DNA of 64,000 nt from an uncultured Lachnospiraceae bacterium (lineage in GTDB: Bacteria > Bacillota > Clostridia > Lachnospirales > Lachnospiraceae). A program made the position numbers and the translations under genes. The DNA lies in NCBI GenBank assembly GCA_947588995.1, contig CANPZI010000003.1, forward strand, positions 1-64,000, written 5' to 3'. A model generated the notes under the pieces. It saw nothing but the letters and a program-made list of their open reading frames with translations. It was not told the DNA's origin and searched no databases. Shown here one piece after another: positions 37,220 to 46,443 of this stretch; the first letter of the stretch is position 1; each line of letters starts with the position of its first letter.

Positions 37220-38470
37220 TCAGGCGCGAATCTGGCCGTCGCCGCGGATCAGGTACTTGTAAGTGGTGAGTTCTCTCAGGCCCATAGGCCCCCTGGCGTG
37301 CAGTTTCTGTGTGCTGATGCCGATCTCCGCGCCGAAGCCAAACTCAAAGCCGTCGGTAAAGCGGGTAGAGGCATTGACATAGACACAGGCCGAATCCACA
37401 CCCTGCAGGAACTGCTCGGCATGTTCCGCATTCTGTGTCAGTATGGCGTCAGAGTGTTTCGTGTTGTAGCGGTTGATATGCGCTATGGCCTCCTCCACGG
37501 AGCCTACCGTCTTCATGGAGACGATATAGTCCAGATATTCCGTCCCGTAATCCTCCTCCGTGGCGGCCACGGCATCGGGAATCATCCGCCTCACAGTCTC
37601 GTCGCCGCGCACCTGTACATGCTTCTCCCGCAGCGCCTCGCCCAGCGCCGGCAGGAAGCGCGCCGCGATTCTTTCATGGACGAGCAGAGACTCACAGGCA
37701 TTGCAGACACCGATGCGCTGTGTCTTGGCGTTCAGGATAATCGGAATCGCCCGGTCCAGATCAGCGTCCTCATCCACGTAGATATGGCAGTTTCCCGTGC
37801 CCGTCTCGATCACGGGTATGGTGCTGTTCTCCACCACCGCCCGAATCAGGCCTGCGCCGCCCCGGGGAATCAGCAGATCCACATACTGTTTCAGCTGCAT
37901 GAAAGCAGTCGTCACCGCCCTGTCGTTGTCCGTGATCAGCTGCACCGCATCCGGATTGATCTGTTCGGCTAAAAGCGACTCTCTGATAATCTGTGTGATC
38001 GCCTCATTGGAGTGTGCCGCATCCCTGCCGCCTTTTAAGATCACCGCATTGCCGGTCTTGAAACACAGGCCGAAAGCATCCGCCGTCACATTCGGACGCG
38101 CCTCGTAGATGATACCGATAACGCCCATGGGTACCCTGACCTTGTCGATATGAAGCCCGTTGGGCCTGTCGAAGTGCTCCATCACCTCGCCGACGGGATC
38201 AGGAAGCGCTATAATCTGCTTAAGCCCTTCCGCCATCGCCGCGACCCGCTCAGGCGTCAGCTGCAGACGATCCAGCAGCGCCGCAGACATACCGCCTGCC
38301 TGCGCAGTCTGATAATCCTCCCTGTTTGCCGCAAGAATGCGTTCCGTCTGCCGCACGAGGGCATCCGCCGCCGCCGCCAGTCCTCTGTTTTTGTCTTCCT
38401 CCGTCAGCTTCTGCAGCTCGTATTTTGCCGCCGACGCTTTTTGTCCTAACTGTTCCAGATATTCCATCAT
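37220..38470 (-). CDS. proA: Gamma-glutamyl phosphate reductase
   Basis: NADPH-dependent second step of proline synthesis, reducing glutamyl 5-phosphate to the semialdehyde. Aldehyde-dehydrogenase fold with the catalytic Cys in NACESLLVHE, the conserved MGVIGIIYEARPNVTADA and LKGGRDAAHSN segments, and the C-terminal RGPMGLRELTTYKY. About 416 residues, as expected. GAGG six bases before the ATG ATG pair suggests the start used here. It is the last gene of the proB-DUF896-fcl-proA cluster, separated from fcl by two hairpins. Confidence 0.96.
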   Translation of the reverse strand: MMEYLEQLGQKASAAKYELQKLTEEDKNRGLAAAADALVRQTERILAANREDYQTAQAGGMSAALLDRLQLTPERVAAMAEGLKQIIALPDPVGEVMEHFDRPNGLHIDKVRVPMGVIGIIYEARPNVTADAFGLCFKTGNAVILKGGRDAAHSNEAITQIIRESLLAEQINPDAVQLITDNDRAVTTAFMQLKQYVDLLIPRGGAGLIRAVVENSTIPVIETGTGNCHIYVDEDADLDRAIPIILNAKTQRIGVCNACESLLVHERIAARFLPALGEALREKHVQVRGDETVRRMIPDAVAATEEDYGTEYLDYIVSMKTVGSVEEAIAHINRYNTKHSDAILTQNAEHAEQFLQGVDSACVYVNASTRFTDGFEFGFGAEIGISTQKLHARGPMGLRELTTYKYLIRGDGQIRA

Positions 38471-38508
38471 CTCAATCCTCATTCCGGAGCGTTTACGCGA
38501 CGGGGCTT

Positions 38509-38576
38509 GAAGTAAATTCCTCCGGAATTAACTTCGCCCTCAGGGGAATTTGTGACGCTCCTGTGCAAATTCCCCT
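38509..38576 (-). repeat. Two tandem hairpins between fcl and proA
   Basis: One inverted repeat has arms 38542-38552 and 38566-38576 (AGGGGAATTTG, perfect 11 bp, 13-base loop); its outer base touches the fcl stop codon. The second has arms 38509-38520 and 38524-38535 (12 bp, one mismatch, loop TCC). Neither is followed by a T-run. They may be processing or stabilising structures that set proA level relative to fcl and proB. Confidence 0.6.
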
Positions 38577-39265
38577 CAGCGTATGACGCCGACCTCCGTC
38601 ACAATCCTGTCCGGCCTGATGTCATGCGCCCCGTTTGGAATTGTCTCCAGCACCTGGCAGCCGTAAGCCAGCGCCGCCGTAAGCAGGATCAGGCGCTGTC
38701 CCGCCTGGCACGCTCCGGCGGCCTGTCCGCCGTCTTCCCGCTCTATGCTAAGGCGTGCCAGATACCTGTCATAAAAACCGCCGCCATAGCCGATGCGGTT
38801 CTTCTCCCTGTCAAAGGCCACCCCCGGCATCCACATCACGGCTCTGCACGCCGCCTGCCGCAGCCCGGCCCGACCGTCCGCATCGCCATGTCTGCCGCCG
38901 CTTTCCGGGCGCTCTTTCTGTGCGGCAAGCCAGGCCGGAAAAGACAGCACAGGCTCCGGCTCCGGGATGCCCCGATAACCTTCCCGCAGGTCCGTCATGG
39001 CTTCTATCCGCCAAAATTCCATCTCCCGGCCCGACACTCTTGGCACGAACACCGCCTTGCCGTCGGCAAGCGCCTGTCCGATCAGCCTGCGCGTATCCGC
39101 CTCGCTTTGATAACTCACATAGGTGAGAACGGCTTCCGCCTCCTGATATTCTCTCATGCGCAGAGCCTGATCCGCCATGGCGGCGTCCCATGCCGCCCTC
39201 TGCGCCCCATCCAGCCCGCTGCGAAGAGACAGCATGCGCTTTCGCAGTTCTTTTTTCCCGTCCAT
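38576..39265 (-). CDS. 5-formyltetrahydrofolate cyclo-ligase
   Basis: ATP-dependent conversion of 5-formyl-THF to 5,10-methenyl-THF. The N-terminal KKELRKRMLSLR and the ATP/phosphate-binding loop NRIGYGGGFYDRYL are diagnostic. At 229 residues it is somewhat longer than usual because of a Gly/Ala/Arg-rich insertion around residues 125-140. GGGAG lies upstream of ATG. It sits between DUF896 and proA; the folate function has no obvious tie to proline. Confidence 0.93.
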   Translation of the reverse strand: MDGKKELRKRMLSLRSGLDGAQRAAWDAAMADQALRMREYQEAEAVLTYVSYQSEADTRRLIGQALADGKAVFVPRVSGREMEFWRIEAMTDLREGYRGIPEPEPVLSFPAWLAAQKERPESGGRHGDADGRAGLRQAACRAVMWMPGVAFDREKNRIGYGGGFYDRYLARLSIEREDGGQAAGACQAGQRLILLTAALAYGCQVLETIPNGAHDIRPDRIVTEVGVIR

Positions 39266-39301
39266 CGTCTTCCGAATGCTCCCTGCTGGCTGCTCCTTTG
39301 C

Positions 39302-39526
39302 TCACGATTTGCTGCCGAACTTCTCTCCGAGGTCAGTGACGGAACCGTCTTTTTCTATGATAGAGATATTGTCAAGCTGCCCGCGCAGATTCGCCCGCAC
39401 ATTGGCCACATACGCCTGCCTGAGGCGTTTCTGCTCTTCTTTCTCCGCCTCGGTCAGTCCCTCATCCTGTGATTTGTGATACAGCTCGTTAATCCGTTTG
39501 GTCATCTCCGCAACGGTCATATCCAT
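39302..39526 (-). CDS. DUF896 (YnzC/UPF0291) small protein
   Basis: A 74-residue protein of the DUF896 family, a two-helix hairpin: KRINELYHKSQDEGLTEAEKEEQ then RLRQAYVANVRANLR, the family core. Bacillus YnzC is SOS-linked but its role is not known. GGAGGGG seven bases before ATG supports the first Met; a second Met two codons later is possible. It lies between proB and fcl in the same orientation. Confidence 0.9.
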   Translation of the reverse strand: MDMTVAEMTKRINELYHKSQDEGLTEAEKEEQKRLRQAYVANVRANLRGQLDNISIIEKDGSVTDLGEKFGSKS

Positions 39527-39614
39527 ACCTCAGCCCCTCCGCATCATCTGCCGCCGCGCGGTCTCATATCCCGCAGGGAACACCGCGCAGCCTGCGCGCT
39601 GGCCGCATATCGTC

Positions 39615-40472
39615 TCACTCATGCATCTGCTGTACATAGAGCGGCAGGTCGAAGCCCTCCTCCTTATGCGCGAGGAAAAGCGTACCGATATTCTGCCCTG
39701 CCAGAATCCTGTGGATCACCTTGATGTCCGCACTGTTGGCAATCACCATGTCCACACCCATATTGTTGGCGATCTTCGCCGCCTGCAGCTTCGTGTTCAT
39801 GCCGCCCGTGCCGGAATCACTGCCTGTGGAGGCCTTGCCCATCTCCATCAGCTCGTCCGTCAGTTTCTCCACCACTTCGATATATTTTGCCTCCGGGTTT
39901 CGCCGCGGATCGTCCGTGTAGAGCCCGTCGATGTCAGACAAAAGCAGCAGCATGTCGGCGTCGATCAACGAGGCGACGATCGCCGAGAGCGTATCGTTGT
40001 CTCCGATCCCCAGCTCATAAGTCGCAATGGTATCGTTCTCGTTCACAATCGGCACCACGCCAAGCTTGAAGAGTTCCATAAACGTGTTGCGCGCATTGAA
40101 ACGGTTCAGGTTGTCAATGATCGTATTCTTCGTCATCAGGATCTGCGCCGCCACCTGATTGTACTCCGCAAAAATCTTCTGATAGGTCATCATCAGCCTC
40201 GCCTGTCCGATGGCCGCGCAGGCCTGTTTCAGCGCCGTCGGATTATCCTCGCCGGTGTTCTGCATCATAATCGCTTTTTTCCCCGCGGCAATCGCCCCGG
40301 ACGTCACCAACACCACATCCTTGCCGCGATTCCTGAGATCGCACAGTTCACGCACGAGCACGTCCAGTTTTGTGTAGTCGAAATCTCCCGTCTCTTTATG
40401 CTGCAGGGACGACGAACCGATCTTGATCACGATCCGTTTCTTGTCTTGCAGCCTCTCTCTGATGTCTGCCAT
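39615..40472 (-). CDS. proB: Glutamate 5-kinase, PUA-less
   Basis: ATP-dependent phosphorylation of glutamate, the first step of proline synthesis. Amino-acid-kinase fold with VIKIGSSSL, VTSGAIAAG, the substrate-binding IVNENDTIA and the GTGGMNTKLQAAKIA nucleotide motif. At about 285 residues it ends before the C-terminal PUA domain found in the E. coli enzyme; such short forms are common in Clostridia. GGGG five bases before MADIRERL places the start seven codons inside the track ORF. It lies 33 bp after the FAD protein. Confidence 0.95.
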   Translation of the reverse strand: MADIRERLQDKKRIVIKIGSSSLQHKETGDFDYTKLDVLVRELCDLRNRGKDVVLVTSGAIAAGKKAIMMQNTGEDNPTALKQACAAIGQARLMMTYQKIFAEYNQVAAQILMTKNTIIDNLNRFNARNTFMELFKLGVVPIVNENDTIATYELGIGDNDTLSAIVASLIDADMLLLLSDIDGLYTDDPRRNPEAKYIEVVEKLTDELMEMGKASTGSDSGTGGMNTKLQAAKIANNMGVDMVIANSADIKVIHRILAGQNIGTLFLAHKEEGFDLPLYVQQMHE

Positions 40473-40505
40473 ATTTTCCCCACTAAGCTCCATTCTTTAC
40501 CGCAT

Positions 40506-42152
40506 TTACCGCAGCCCGTTTTCTCCTGAAGACGCCGTAAACGGGCGGTATCTCGCCGCAATCTTCTCCGCAGTCAGCATACCGTCCATAGCCGCCGAGG
40601 TGATGCCGCCGGCATAGCCGGCTCCCTCGCCGCAGGGATAGAGCCCCCGCACAGCCGACTGTCCTGACTCGTCCCGCATAATCCGGACGGGCGAGGAGGT
40701 CCTGCTCTCCACGCCGGACAGCCAGGCGCCGCCGTCAGCAAAGCCGCGCATCGACTGACCAATCAAGTCAATTCCCTCGACAAGCGCCTCGTTCAATTCC
40801 CGCGGCAAAATATCGTGCACCGCCGCCATGCGGTACGCTCCCCTGACAGCCGGGGCAAAACCGACATAGTCCCGCGCGATCACGGACATGCCCGCATCCG
40901 TCCCTGTCACGGCCCGCCTGTAATCCCCGTAAGTCTCCACAGGCACGGCGCCTACCCCAATCCGATACGCCCGCTCTTCCAGTCTCCTCTGAAAAGCCAC
41001 GCCCGCAAGCGGCGAATCTCCCCCGTAGTCCTCCGGTGTTACCGTGACAATCACGGCGCTGTTGCTGTTTGCGCCGCCCCGGCCGCTGTAGCTCATACCG
41101 TTCACCGCGAGCTTGTCCCGCTCGGAGGAAGCGTTCACCACATAGCCGCCCGGACACATGCAGAAAGAATAAACGCCCCTGCCCGACGACGTCTGCGCCG
41201 TCACCTTGTAGCTGGCCGCCGGAAGCCGCGGATCGAACGACTGCCCATACTGAACCGCATCGATCATCCGCCTGGGGTGTTCCATACGCAGCCCCACCGC
41301 GAAAGCTTTCGCCTCCATCGGCACATGCCTGTCATACAGCATGGCAAAGGTATCTCTGGCGCTGTGCCCCACGGCGAGAACCACCGCCTCGCACACGATC
41401 GTCTCCCTGTCATTTACCACGACGCCCGCTATCTGCCCGTCCGTACAGCGTATGTCCGTCACCTGTGCCTCGAAGCGTACCTCGCCTCCCCAGGCGAGAA
41501 TCTGCTCTCTGAGACGGCGCACTACTCTGCACAGAATATCCGTACCGATATGCGGCTTCGCCTCGTACAAAATCTCCTCCGGCGCTCCGGCCTCCGCAAA
41601 GATGCGCAGCACTTCCCTGTTTCTGCCGTTTTTATCTTTCACCAGCGTATTCAGCTTGCCGTCTGAAAATGTCCCCGCGCCGCCCTCGCCGAACTGTACG
41701 TTGGATGCGGGATCAAGCACGCCCTCCCGCCAGAAGCGCTCCACGTCCTCGCGCCGCTCTTCCACACACCTGCCGCGCTCCAGAACGAGCGGGCTGTAGC
41801 CGTGCTTCGCCAGCAGATAAGCGCAGAAAAGCCCCGCCGGACCGCTGCCGATGACGACCGGCCTGTGGACAAGCCGCTCTGTGCCGCCTGCCGCAAAGGT
41901 ATATCTTTGCTCCGTCACCGCCTGTACCTGCGCGCTGTGACAGCGCGCCAGCACTTTCTCTTCCGTCTTCACGCTGACATCCACCGAATAGACGATGGAA
42001 ATCTCCGGCTTCTTTCTGGCATCTATGGACTTCCTGGCGATCTGCCAGGACAGAACCGCATCGGGGGAGATCCGCAGGATCTTCGCCGCTTTTTCCAAAA
42101 TATCCTCCCGCCTGTGTGACAGAGGGAGCCTGACCTGATTTACCCTGATCAT
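40506..42152 (-). CDS. FAD-dependent oxidoreductase (NAD-utilising dehydrogenase type)
   Basis: About 548 residues, of the uncharacterised FAD-dehydrogenase family common in Firmicutes and Bacteroidetes. A small N-terminal domain (about 1-95, MIRVNQVRLPLSH onward) precedes the FAD Rossmann motif VVIGSGPAGLFCAYLLAKHG, FGEGGAGTFSDGKLNT, VLAVGHSARDTF and a C-terminal AGYAGGITSAAMDG motif. The reaction is unknown. The gene lies between the esterase and proB in the same direction. The internal Met four codons after the track start matches the family N terminus. Confidence 0.88.
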   Translation of the reverse strand: MIRVNQVRLPLSHRREDILEKAAKILRISPDAVLSWQIARKSIDARKKPEISIVYSVDVSVKTEEKVLARCHSAQVQAVTEQRYTFAAGGTERLVHRPVVIGSGPAGLFCAYLLAKHGYSPLVLERGRCVEERREDVERFWREGVLDPASNVQFGEGGAGTFSDGKLNTLVKDKNGRNREVLRIFAEAGAPEEILYEAKPHIGTDILCRVVRRLREQILAWGGEVRFEAQVTDIRCTDGQIAGVVVNDRETIVCEAVVLAVGHSARDTFAMLYDRHVPMEAKAFAVGLRMEHPRRMIDAVQYGQSFDPRLPAASYKVTAQTSSGRGVYSFCMCPGGYVVNASSERDKLAVNGMSYSGRGGANSNSAVIVTVTPEDYGGDSPLAGVAFQRRLEERAYRIGVGAVPVETYGDYRRAVTGTDAGMSVIARDYVGFAPAVRGAYRMAAVHDILPRELNEALVEGIDLIGQSMRGFADGGAWLSGVESRTSSPVRIMRDESGQSAVRGLYPCGEGAGYAGGITSAAMDGMLTAEKIAARYRPFTASSGENGLR

Positions 42153-42220
42153 CGCCCGCAACGCTTTCTTTTGGCTGTCCGCATCGTCGTCTTTCCCATC
42201 CTATACCGCTCCGCGTCCGC

Positions 42221-43033
42221 TCAGAAATTCTCCACGAACGTCACCGCAAGCCGCACCCATGTAGTTACCTCAGGCTGAAGCTCTTTGCCGTTCTCCGAAC
42301 ATGTCAGCCTTGTACCGAGAGAAAGCCCATGGCAGCCTTTCGGATAAATATGGCTCTCGAAAGGTACGTCAGCCTTTCTCAGCGCCTGCATAAAGAGCAG
42401 TGAATTTTCCACCGGCACAGTCTGATCCTCATAGGTGTGCCACAGGAATGTTTTCGGCGTATCCGCACTCACCCGATATTCCAGAGACATCTGCCCAACC
42501 AGCTCGTCATACCTGCCGCCGAGCAGCTTGACGAAAGAATCCCTGTGCGCAAATTCACCGGATGTGATGACCGGATAGCTCAGGAGCATGCCGTCCGGGC
42601 GAAGCTGCTCTGCACGCCGTGCGCCCACAGCCTCACGCAGGAAATCTTCGCGCCAGAAGCATCCCAGCGATGCCGCCAGATGCCCGCCCGCGGAGGATCC
42701 CTGCACAAATATCCTGTCGGACCGGATATGCCACTCTCCCGCGTGCTCCCGCAGCAGCATCATCGCTTTCGCCAGTTCCAGAAGCTGTGCCGGATAGACG
42801 GCAGGCGCGACGGAATAGTGCAGCACGGCCGCATGAAAACCCGCAGCCAAAAACTGCAGCGCAATAAATTCTCCCTCTCTGACAGACACATGACTGTAGC
42901 CGCCGCCCGGACAGATCAGGATTAACGGCCTCTCTTTGATCAGCAAACCCTCCGGCGTATCCATCAGGTAAGTGGTGAGCACAGGCGCGCCAACGCTGCC
43001 CTCCACGCGCATGTCATATGTCTGATAGTGCAT
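42221..43033 (-). CDS. Alpha/beta-hydrolase, acetyl-esterase-like
   Basis: A 270-residue serine hydrolase. The oxyanion region CPGGGYSHVSVREGE lies near residue 43, the nucleophile Ser in VQGSSAGGHLA, the acid in HTYEDQTVP and the His in YPKGCHGLSLG, an intact triad. This architecture matches bacterial BD-FAE/acetyl-xylan-esterase-type enzymes that remove acetyl groups from sugars. GGAGGG before ATG, with its own promoter. It is adjacent to a GH1 glucosidase, which supports a sugar role. No signal peptide, so it acts in the cytoplasm. Confidence 0.85.
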   Translation of the reverse strand: MHYQTYDMRVEGSVGAPVLTTYLMDTPEGLLIKERPLILICPGGGYSHVSVREGEFIALQFLAAGFHAAVLHYSVAPAVYPAQLLELAKAMMLLREHAGEWHIRSDRIFVQGSSAGGHLAASLGCFWREDFLREAVGARRAEQLRPDGMLLSYPVITSGEFAHRDSFVKLLGGRYDELVGQMSLEYRVSADTPKTFLWHTYEDQTVPVENSLLFMQALRKADVPFESHIYPKGCHGLSLGTRLTCSENGKELQPEVTTWVRLAVTFVENF

Positions 43034-43077
43034 GATTATCCCTCCATGTGTCTCTCCGCACTCGCCATATCTGCCTT

Positions 43078-43106
43078 ATTGTAGCAATGCAGAGCATAAA
43101 AGTCAA
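43078..43106 (-). promoter_or_regulatory. Promoter of the esterase gene
   Basis: Minus-strand TTGACT, 17 bp, TACAAT with a TG extension; nearly ideal. It lies in the short gap after the GH1 gene and can drive the esterase, FAD, proB and downstream genes. Confidence 0.75.
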
Positions 43107-43118
43107 TGAAGCCCCTCT

Positions 43119-44855
43119 TCACTCCGCCTGCGCATACAGACACAGGCTCATATTGCCCTGCAGCATGGCGGCATCACAGCCGCAGGGCAGCGCGAAGCAG
43201 TCTCCCTCGCCTATCAACTGCCCGTTGATCAGGCCGTCGCCCTCCTCTACACGCGCGAACAGGAAAGCATCTTCCCGCTTCAGCGCAAACGGCCCCGTGA
43301 CGGTCAGTCTCTCCGGCAGGCCTGCTGACAGCTTGGGAAAGCCCGCCGCCTTAGCGCCGCCGAACAGTTCCGGCTTCTCCCGCTGCAGCGCAGAGAGCGT
43401 CATGCCCTGATAGACACCCTCTTTCACCAGATAAGCGGCCGGATCCTCCTCCCTGCCCGTCGGTTCAAGGAACAGGAGCGGCCTTGGCGTCTGGTTCACG
43501 GAAAGGTTCGCCCCGTTTTCCGCCATCACTTTTTGATACCAGAAAGCGGAATCCTTGGCGATACGCTTCTGTGTCGCGAAATCCACATGCACGATGCCGA
43601 ACCGCTCGCTGAAGCCTTTCTCCCACTCAAAATTGTCAAGGAACGTCCACAGGAAATAACCTCTCACATCCGCCCCCTCATCGCTCGCACACTGCAGCGC
43701 GGACAGATAACGGTCGAGAAAAGTGATCCTGTTCGGGTCGTGCACCCGGCCGTCGGCGGAGATCAGATCGTGGCAGGACATGCCGTTCTCGGTTATGTAT
43801 AGCGGTGTCTTGTATCTGTCGTAGATAAATTTGACGCCCCAATACAGACATTCCGGCGTCACCGGCCAGTTTGCCGCCGTCTTTGGCGCTCCCGCGGGAG
43901 CCGAGACAAATTCCGGCTCGCCGTCCGCTCCTGCCCTGATGATATAACCGTTATAGATATTCTGGCCCATAAAGTCGATGGGCTGCGAGATCAGCTTCAT
44001 ATCCTCCTCGGTGATCTCGGGGAGATACTCCTTGAATTTTTCCAGACCGCTCTCAGGGTATTTCCCCAGAAAGACGGGATCGTTAAACCATGCCACGTTC
44101 CAGGTCCAGTTGTCGAGAGGACCGTAAAAAGAGAACAGCACTTTCCTGGCCGCCTCGATGTCCTCCGGTTTATTGCTCTCCGGGTACGCCATGCTGCAGG
44201 TGGGCGCATAGCCGATCTTGATCGGACGCTTCGCGTATTTGCGCAGCGTAATTACCGCCTGTCCGTGCGCCCGCATGGCATTGTGCGCGATCTGAAACGT
44301 CTCCGCAAGCGGCAGTTTCTTTCCCGGCGCATGTACGCCGGTCAGATGTCCCAGCCCGACGAAGCACTGAGGCTCGTTCAAGGTCACGATATACTCACAC
44401 AGATCGGTAAAATTCTCCGCAATTACTTTCGCGTACTCCGCAAACCACTGGATGGATTCCTCGTTGAGCCAGCCGCCCCGATCCTGCAGCGCCTGCGGGA
44501 ACTCCCAGTGATACATGGTCAGATACGGCGTAATGCCATTCTCTTTCATCGCCAGGATCATATCCCGATACATGGAGATGGCTTTCTCATTGACCCTGCC
44601 GGTTCCCTCCGGCATAATCCGGCTCCAGTTGACCGAAAAGCGGTATGCTTTGATGCCGAGAAGCCGCATCAGTTTATAATCGTCCCGGTATCTGTGCATG
44701 TGATCGCAGGCTACTGCCGCATTCCTGCCGTCCGCGGTATGCCCCTCCTCAGCGAAAGCATCCCAGATCATCCGGCCCGCACCGTCATCCGGATCCTTAC
44801 CCTCTATCTGATAGGCGCTGCTGGCAACACCCCAGACAAAATCGTCTCTGAACAT
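43119..44855 (-). CDS. GH1 beta-glucosidase with extra C-terminal domain
   Basis: Retaining glycosidase of family GH1, acting on beta-glucosides or phospho-beta-glucosides. The N-terminal signature FVWGVASSAYQIEG is present; the acid/base Glu is in VTLNEPQCF and the nucleophile Glu in YITENGMS. GH1 domains end near residue 450, yet this protein has 578. The tail (about 465-578) reads VTGPFALKREDAFLFARVEE and later GQLIGEGDCFALP, resembling the jelly-roll end of class I mannose-6-phosphate isomerases. It contains no signal peptide. AAAGGAGA seven bases before ATG. Its promoter lies inside an inverted repeat, suggesting regulation by a repressor. Confidence 0.92.
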   Translation of the reverse strand: MFRDDFVWGVASSAYQIEGKDPDDGAGRMIWDAFAEEGHTADGRNAAVACDHMHRYRDDYKLMRLLGIKAYRFSVNWSRIMPEGTGRVNEKAISMYRDMILAMKENGITPYLTMYHWEFPQALQDRGGWLNEESIQWFAEYAKVIAENFTDLCEYIVTLNEPQCFVGLGHLTGVHAPGKKLPLAETFQIAHNAMRAHGQAVITLRKYAKRPIKIGYAPTCSMAYPESNKPEDIEAARKVLFSFYGPLDNWTWNVAWFNDPVFLGKYPESGLEKFKEYLPEITEEDMKLISQPIDFMGQNIYNGYIIRAGADGEPEFVSAPAGAPKTAANWPVTPECLYWGVKFIYDRYKTPLYITENGMSCHDLISADGRVHDPNRITFLDRYLSALQCASDEGADVRGYFLWTFLDNFEWEKGFSERFGIVHVDFATQKRIAKDSAFWYQKVMAENGANLSVNQTPRPLLFLEPTGREEDPAAYLVKEGVYQGMTLSALQREKPELFGGAKAAGFPKLSAGLPERLTVTGPFALKREDAFLFARVEEGDGLINGQLIGEGDCFALPCGCDAAMLQGNMSLCLYAQAE

Positions 44856-44903
44856 CTATGTATCTCCTTTCAGCATGTGATCATAATAGACCGTATATTT
44901 ATC

Positions 44904-44947
44904 ATTGTACTATCGCGGCACGGAAAGTACAAGCACAACCGTGCCGC
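44904..44947 (-). promoter_or_regulatory. GH1 promoter inside an inverted repeat
   Basis: Minus-strand TTGTAC, 17 bp, TACAAT (44904-44932). A perfect 9-bp inverted repeat (GCGGCACGG at 44915-44923, complement at 44939-44947) is roughly centred on the -35 box. This looks like an operator for a LacI- or other dimeric-type repressor; the same DNA could also form a hairpin after the spoVAF stop, without a T-run. Confidence 0.55.
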
Positions 44948-44967
44948 AACTCTTATGCACTTTTCGC

Positions 44968-46404
44968 TCACTCTTTCGATTCCGGCAGACGCAGGCGAAA
45001 CAGGCGCTTGGCCAGCTGTTTCGGATTGAAAGGAAGAATCGGATAGATATAGCTCTTGTCCGACAGCGTCTTGTTGCCGATGACCGCCCAGAGGAAAATC
45101 AAGATGGCGGCGATATATCCGTACAGTCCGAAAATCGCGGTCAGAATCAGATTGAGGATCCGCATGAATTTCAGCGCGTATCCGAGTTCATAATTCTGCT
45201 GGGTATAGTTGGCAAGCGCGACGAAAGCCATGTACAGCATGACCTCGGCGTTAAACCAGCCGCTGTTCACCGAAAATTCACCGAGCACAAGTGCCGCCAT
45301 CACGCTCAAGGGCGTACTCAGCATATTCGGTGTGTTGACCGCCGCCAGTTTCAGGCCGTCGATCGCCAGTTCCAGGATCAGGAATTGAGCGATCAGCGGA
45401 ATATTCGCTTTCTCCTGCAGCATAATAAACTCAAAAGATGGAGGCAGCCACTGCGGATGCTCCATCAGGAGCAGAAAAGTCGGCGTCATGATGTAAGTCA
45501 GAATGGAGATCAGGAATCTGGCCAGTCTGAGATACGTCCCCGTGATCGGCGGGAAATAGTAATCGTCCGCCTCCTCCACAATATCAAAAATGGATGTCGG
45601 CACAATCATGGCGGAGGGCGAATTGTCCACCAGAATCACGATGTCTCCCTCCAATACCTGCGCCGCCGCCACATCCGGCCGCTCTGTAAATTTGAATTTC
45701 GGGAAAGGATTGTACCATCTGCGCTGATACAGACATTCCGCCAGACTCTCCTGATTCATGGTCAGGGCATCAACTTTGATCTCCCCGATCCTCTTCTTCA
45801 CTTTTTCCAAAAAAACGTGATCCACCCGGTTATCCATATAACAAAGCACAATATCCGTGCGGGAACTCTCTCCTGCATTCATGATCTCCATGCGAAGCTC
45901 GGTGCTCCTGATCCGCCGTCTGATCAGAGCCGTGTTGAACACAATCGTCTCCACAAAACCGTCCTTGGAACCGCGCAGTGTCTTGTCTTTGTCCGGTTCC
46001 TCCACGCCTCTGGCAGGATAGGTGCGGGAATCAATCAGGATGCATCTGTCATAGCCGTCGATAAACAGGGCGAACACGCCGGACAGAATGCTGCAGAGAA
46101 TCTCATCCCAGGAATCCTTTAAGTCCACCTCCACATAGGGCGTCGCTTTCTTCGCCATCTCATGCACATTTTCCGGCATATCAGCGGGCTTTAAGCCAAT
46201 AAAATACTGCAGTATCTTCATCATCAGTTCATCCTTGCAGAAGCCGTCGATAAAATAAATGCACGCCTGCCTTCCGCCCACCTCGATCACGCGGTAGACA
46301 ATATCGAAACTTATGTCCGGTTTCATGTGCTCATCCATATAGGACATCGTCTGCTGCAGGGACGGTGTCATCTTGCCGCTCAGTCTCTCTTCTCTGTTTT
46401 GCAC
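44968..46404 (-). CDS. spoVAF: SpoVAF-like GerA-family spore protein
   Basis: GerA-A-subunit family. A soluble N-terminal half (about 1-275) has the SpoVAF-type stretch DSRTYPARGVEEPDKD and RGSKDGFVETIVFN; about five membrane helices follow (from residue 280). SpoVAF helps form the inner-membrane germination complex, associated with spoVA channels. The rest of a spoVA operon is not adjacent. Start is GTG with GGAAGGAG ten bases upstream. A sigma-G-like promoter precedes it, fitting forespore expression. A plain GerA-type germinant receptor subunit is the alternative. Confidence 0.85.
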   Translation of the reverse strand: MQNREERLSGKMTPSLQQTMSYMDEHMKPDISFDIVYRVIEVGGRQACIYFIDGFCKDELMMKILQYFIGLKPADMPENVHEMAKKATPYVEVDLKDSWDEILCSILSGVFALFIDGYDRCILIDSRTYPARGVEEPDKDKTLRGSKDGFVETIVFNTALIRRRIRSTELRMEIMNAGESSRTDIVLCYMDNRVDHVFLEKVKKRIGEIKVDALTMNQESLAECLYQRRWYNPFPKFKFTERPDVAAAQVLEGDIVILVDNSPSAMIVPTSIFDIVEEADDYYFPPITGTYLRLARFLISILTYIMTPTFLLLMEHPQWLPPSFEFIMLQEKANIPLIAQFLILELAIDGLKLAAVNTPNMLSTPLSVMAALVLGEFSVNSGWFNAEVMLYMAFVALANYTQQNYELGYALKFMRILNLILTAIFGLYGYIAAILIFLWAVIGNKTLSDKSYIYPILPFNPKQLAKRLFRLRLPESKE

Positions 46405-46443
46405 TGCAAAAAAACTCCTTCCAGGGTCATACCGTATTTTCCT

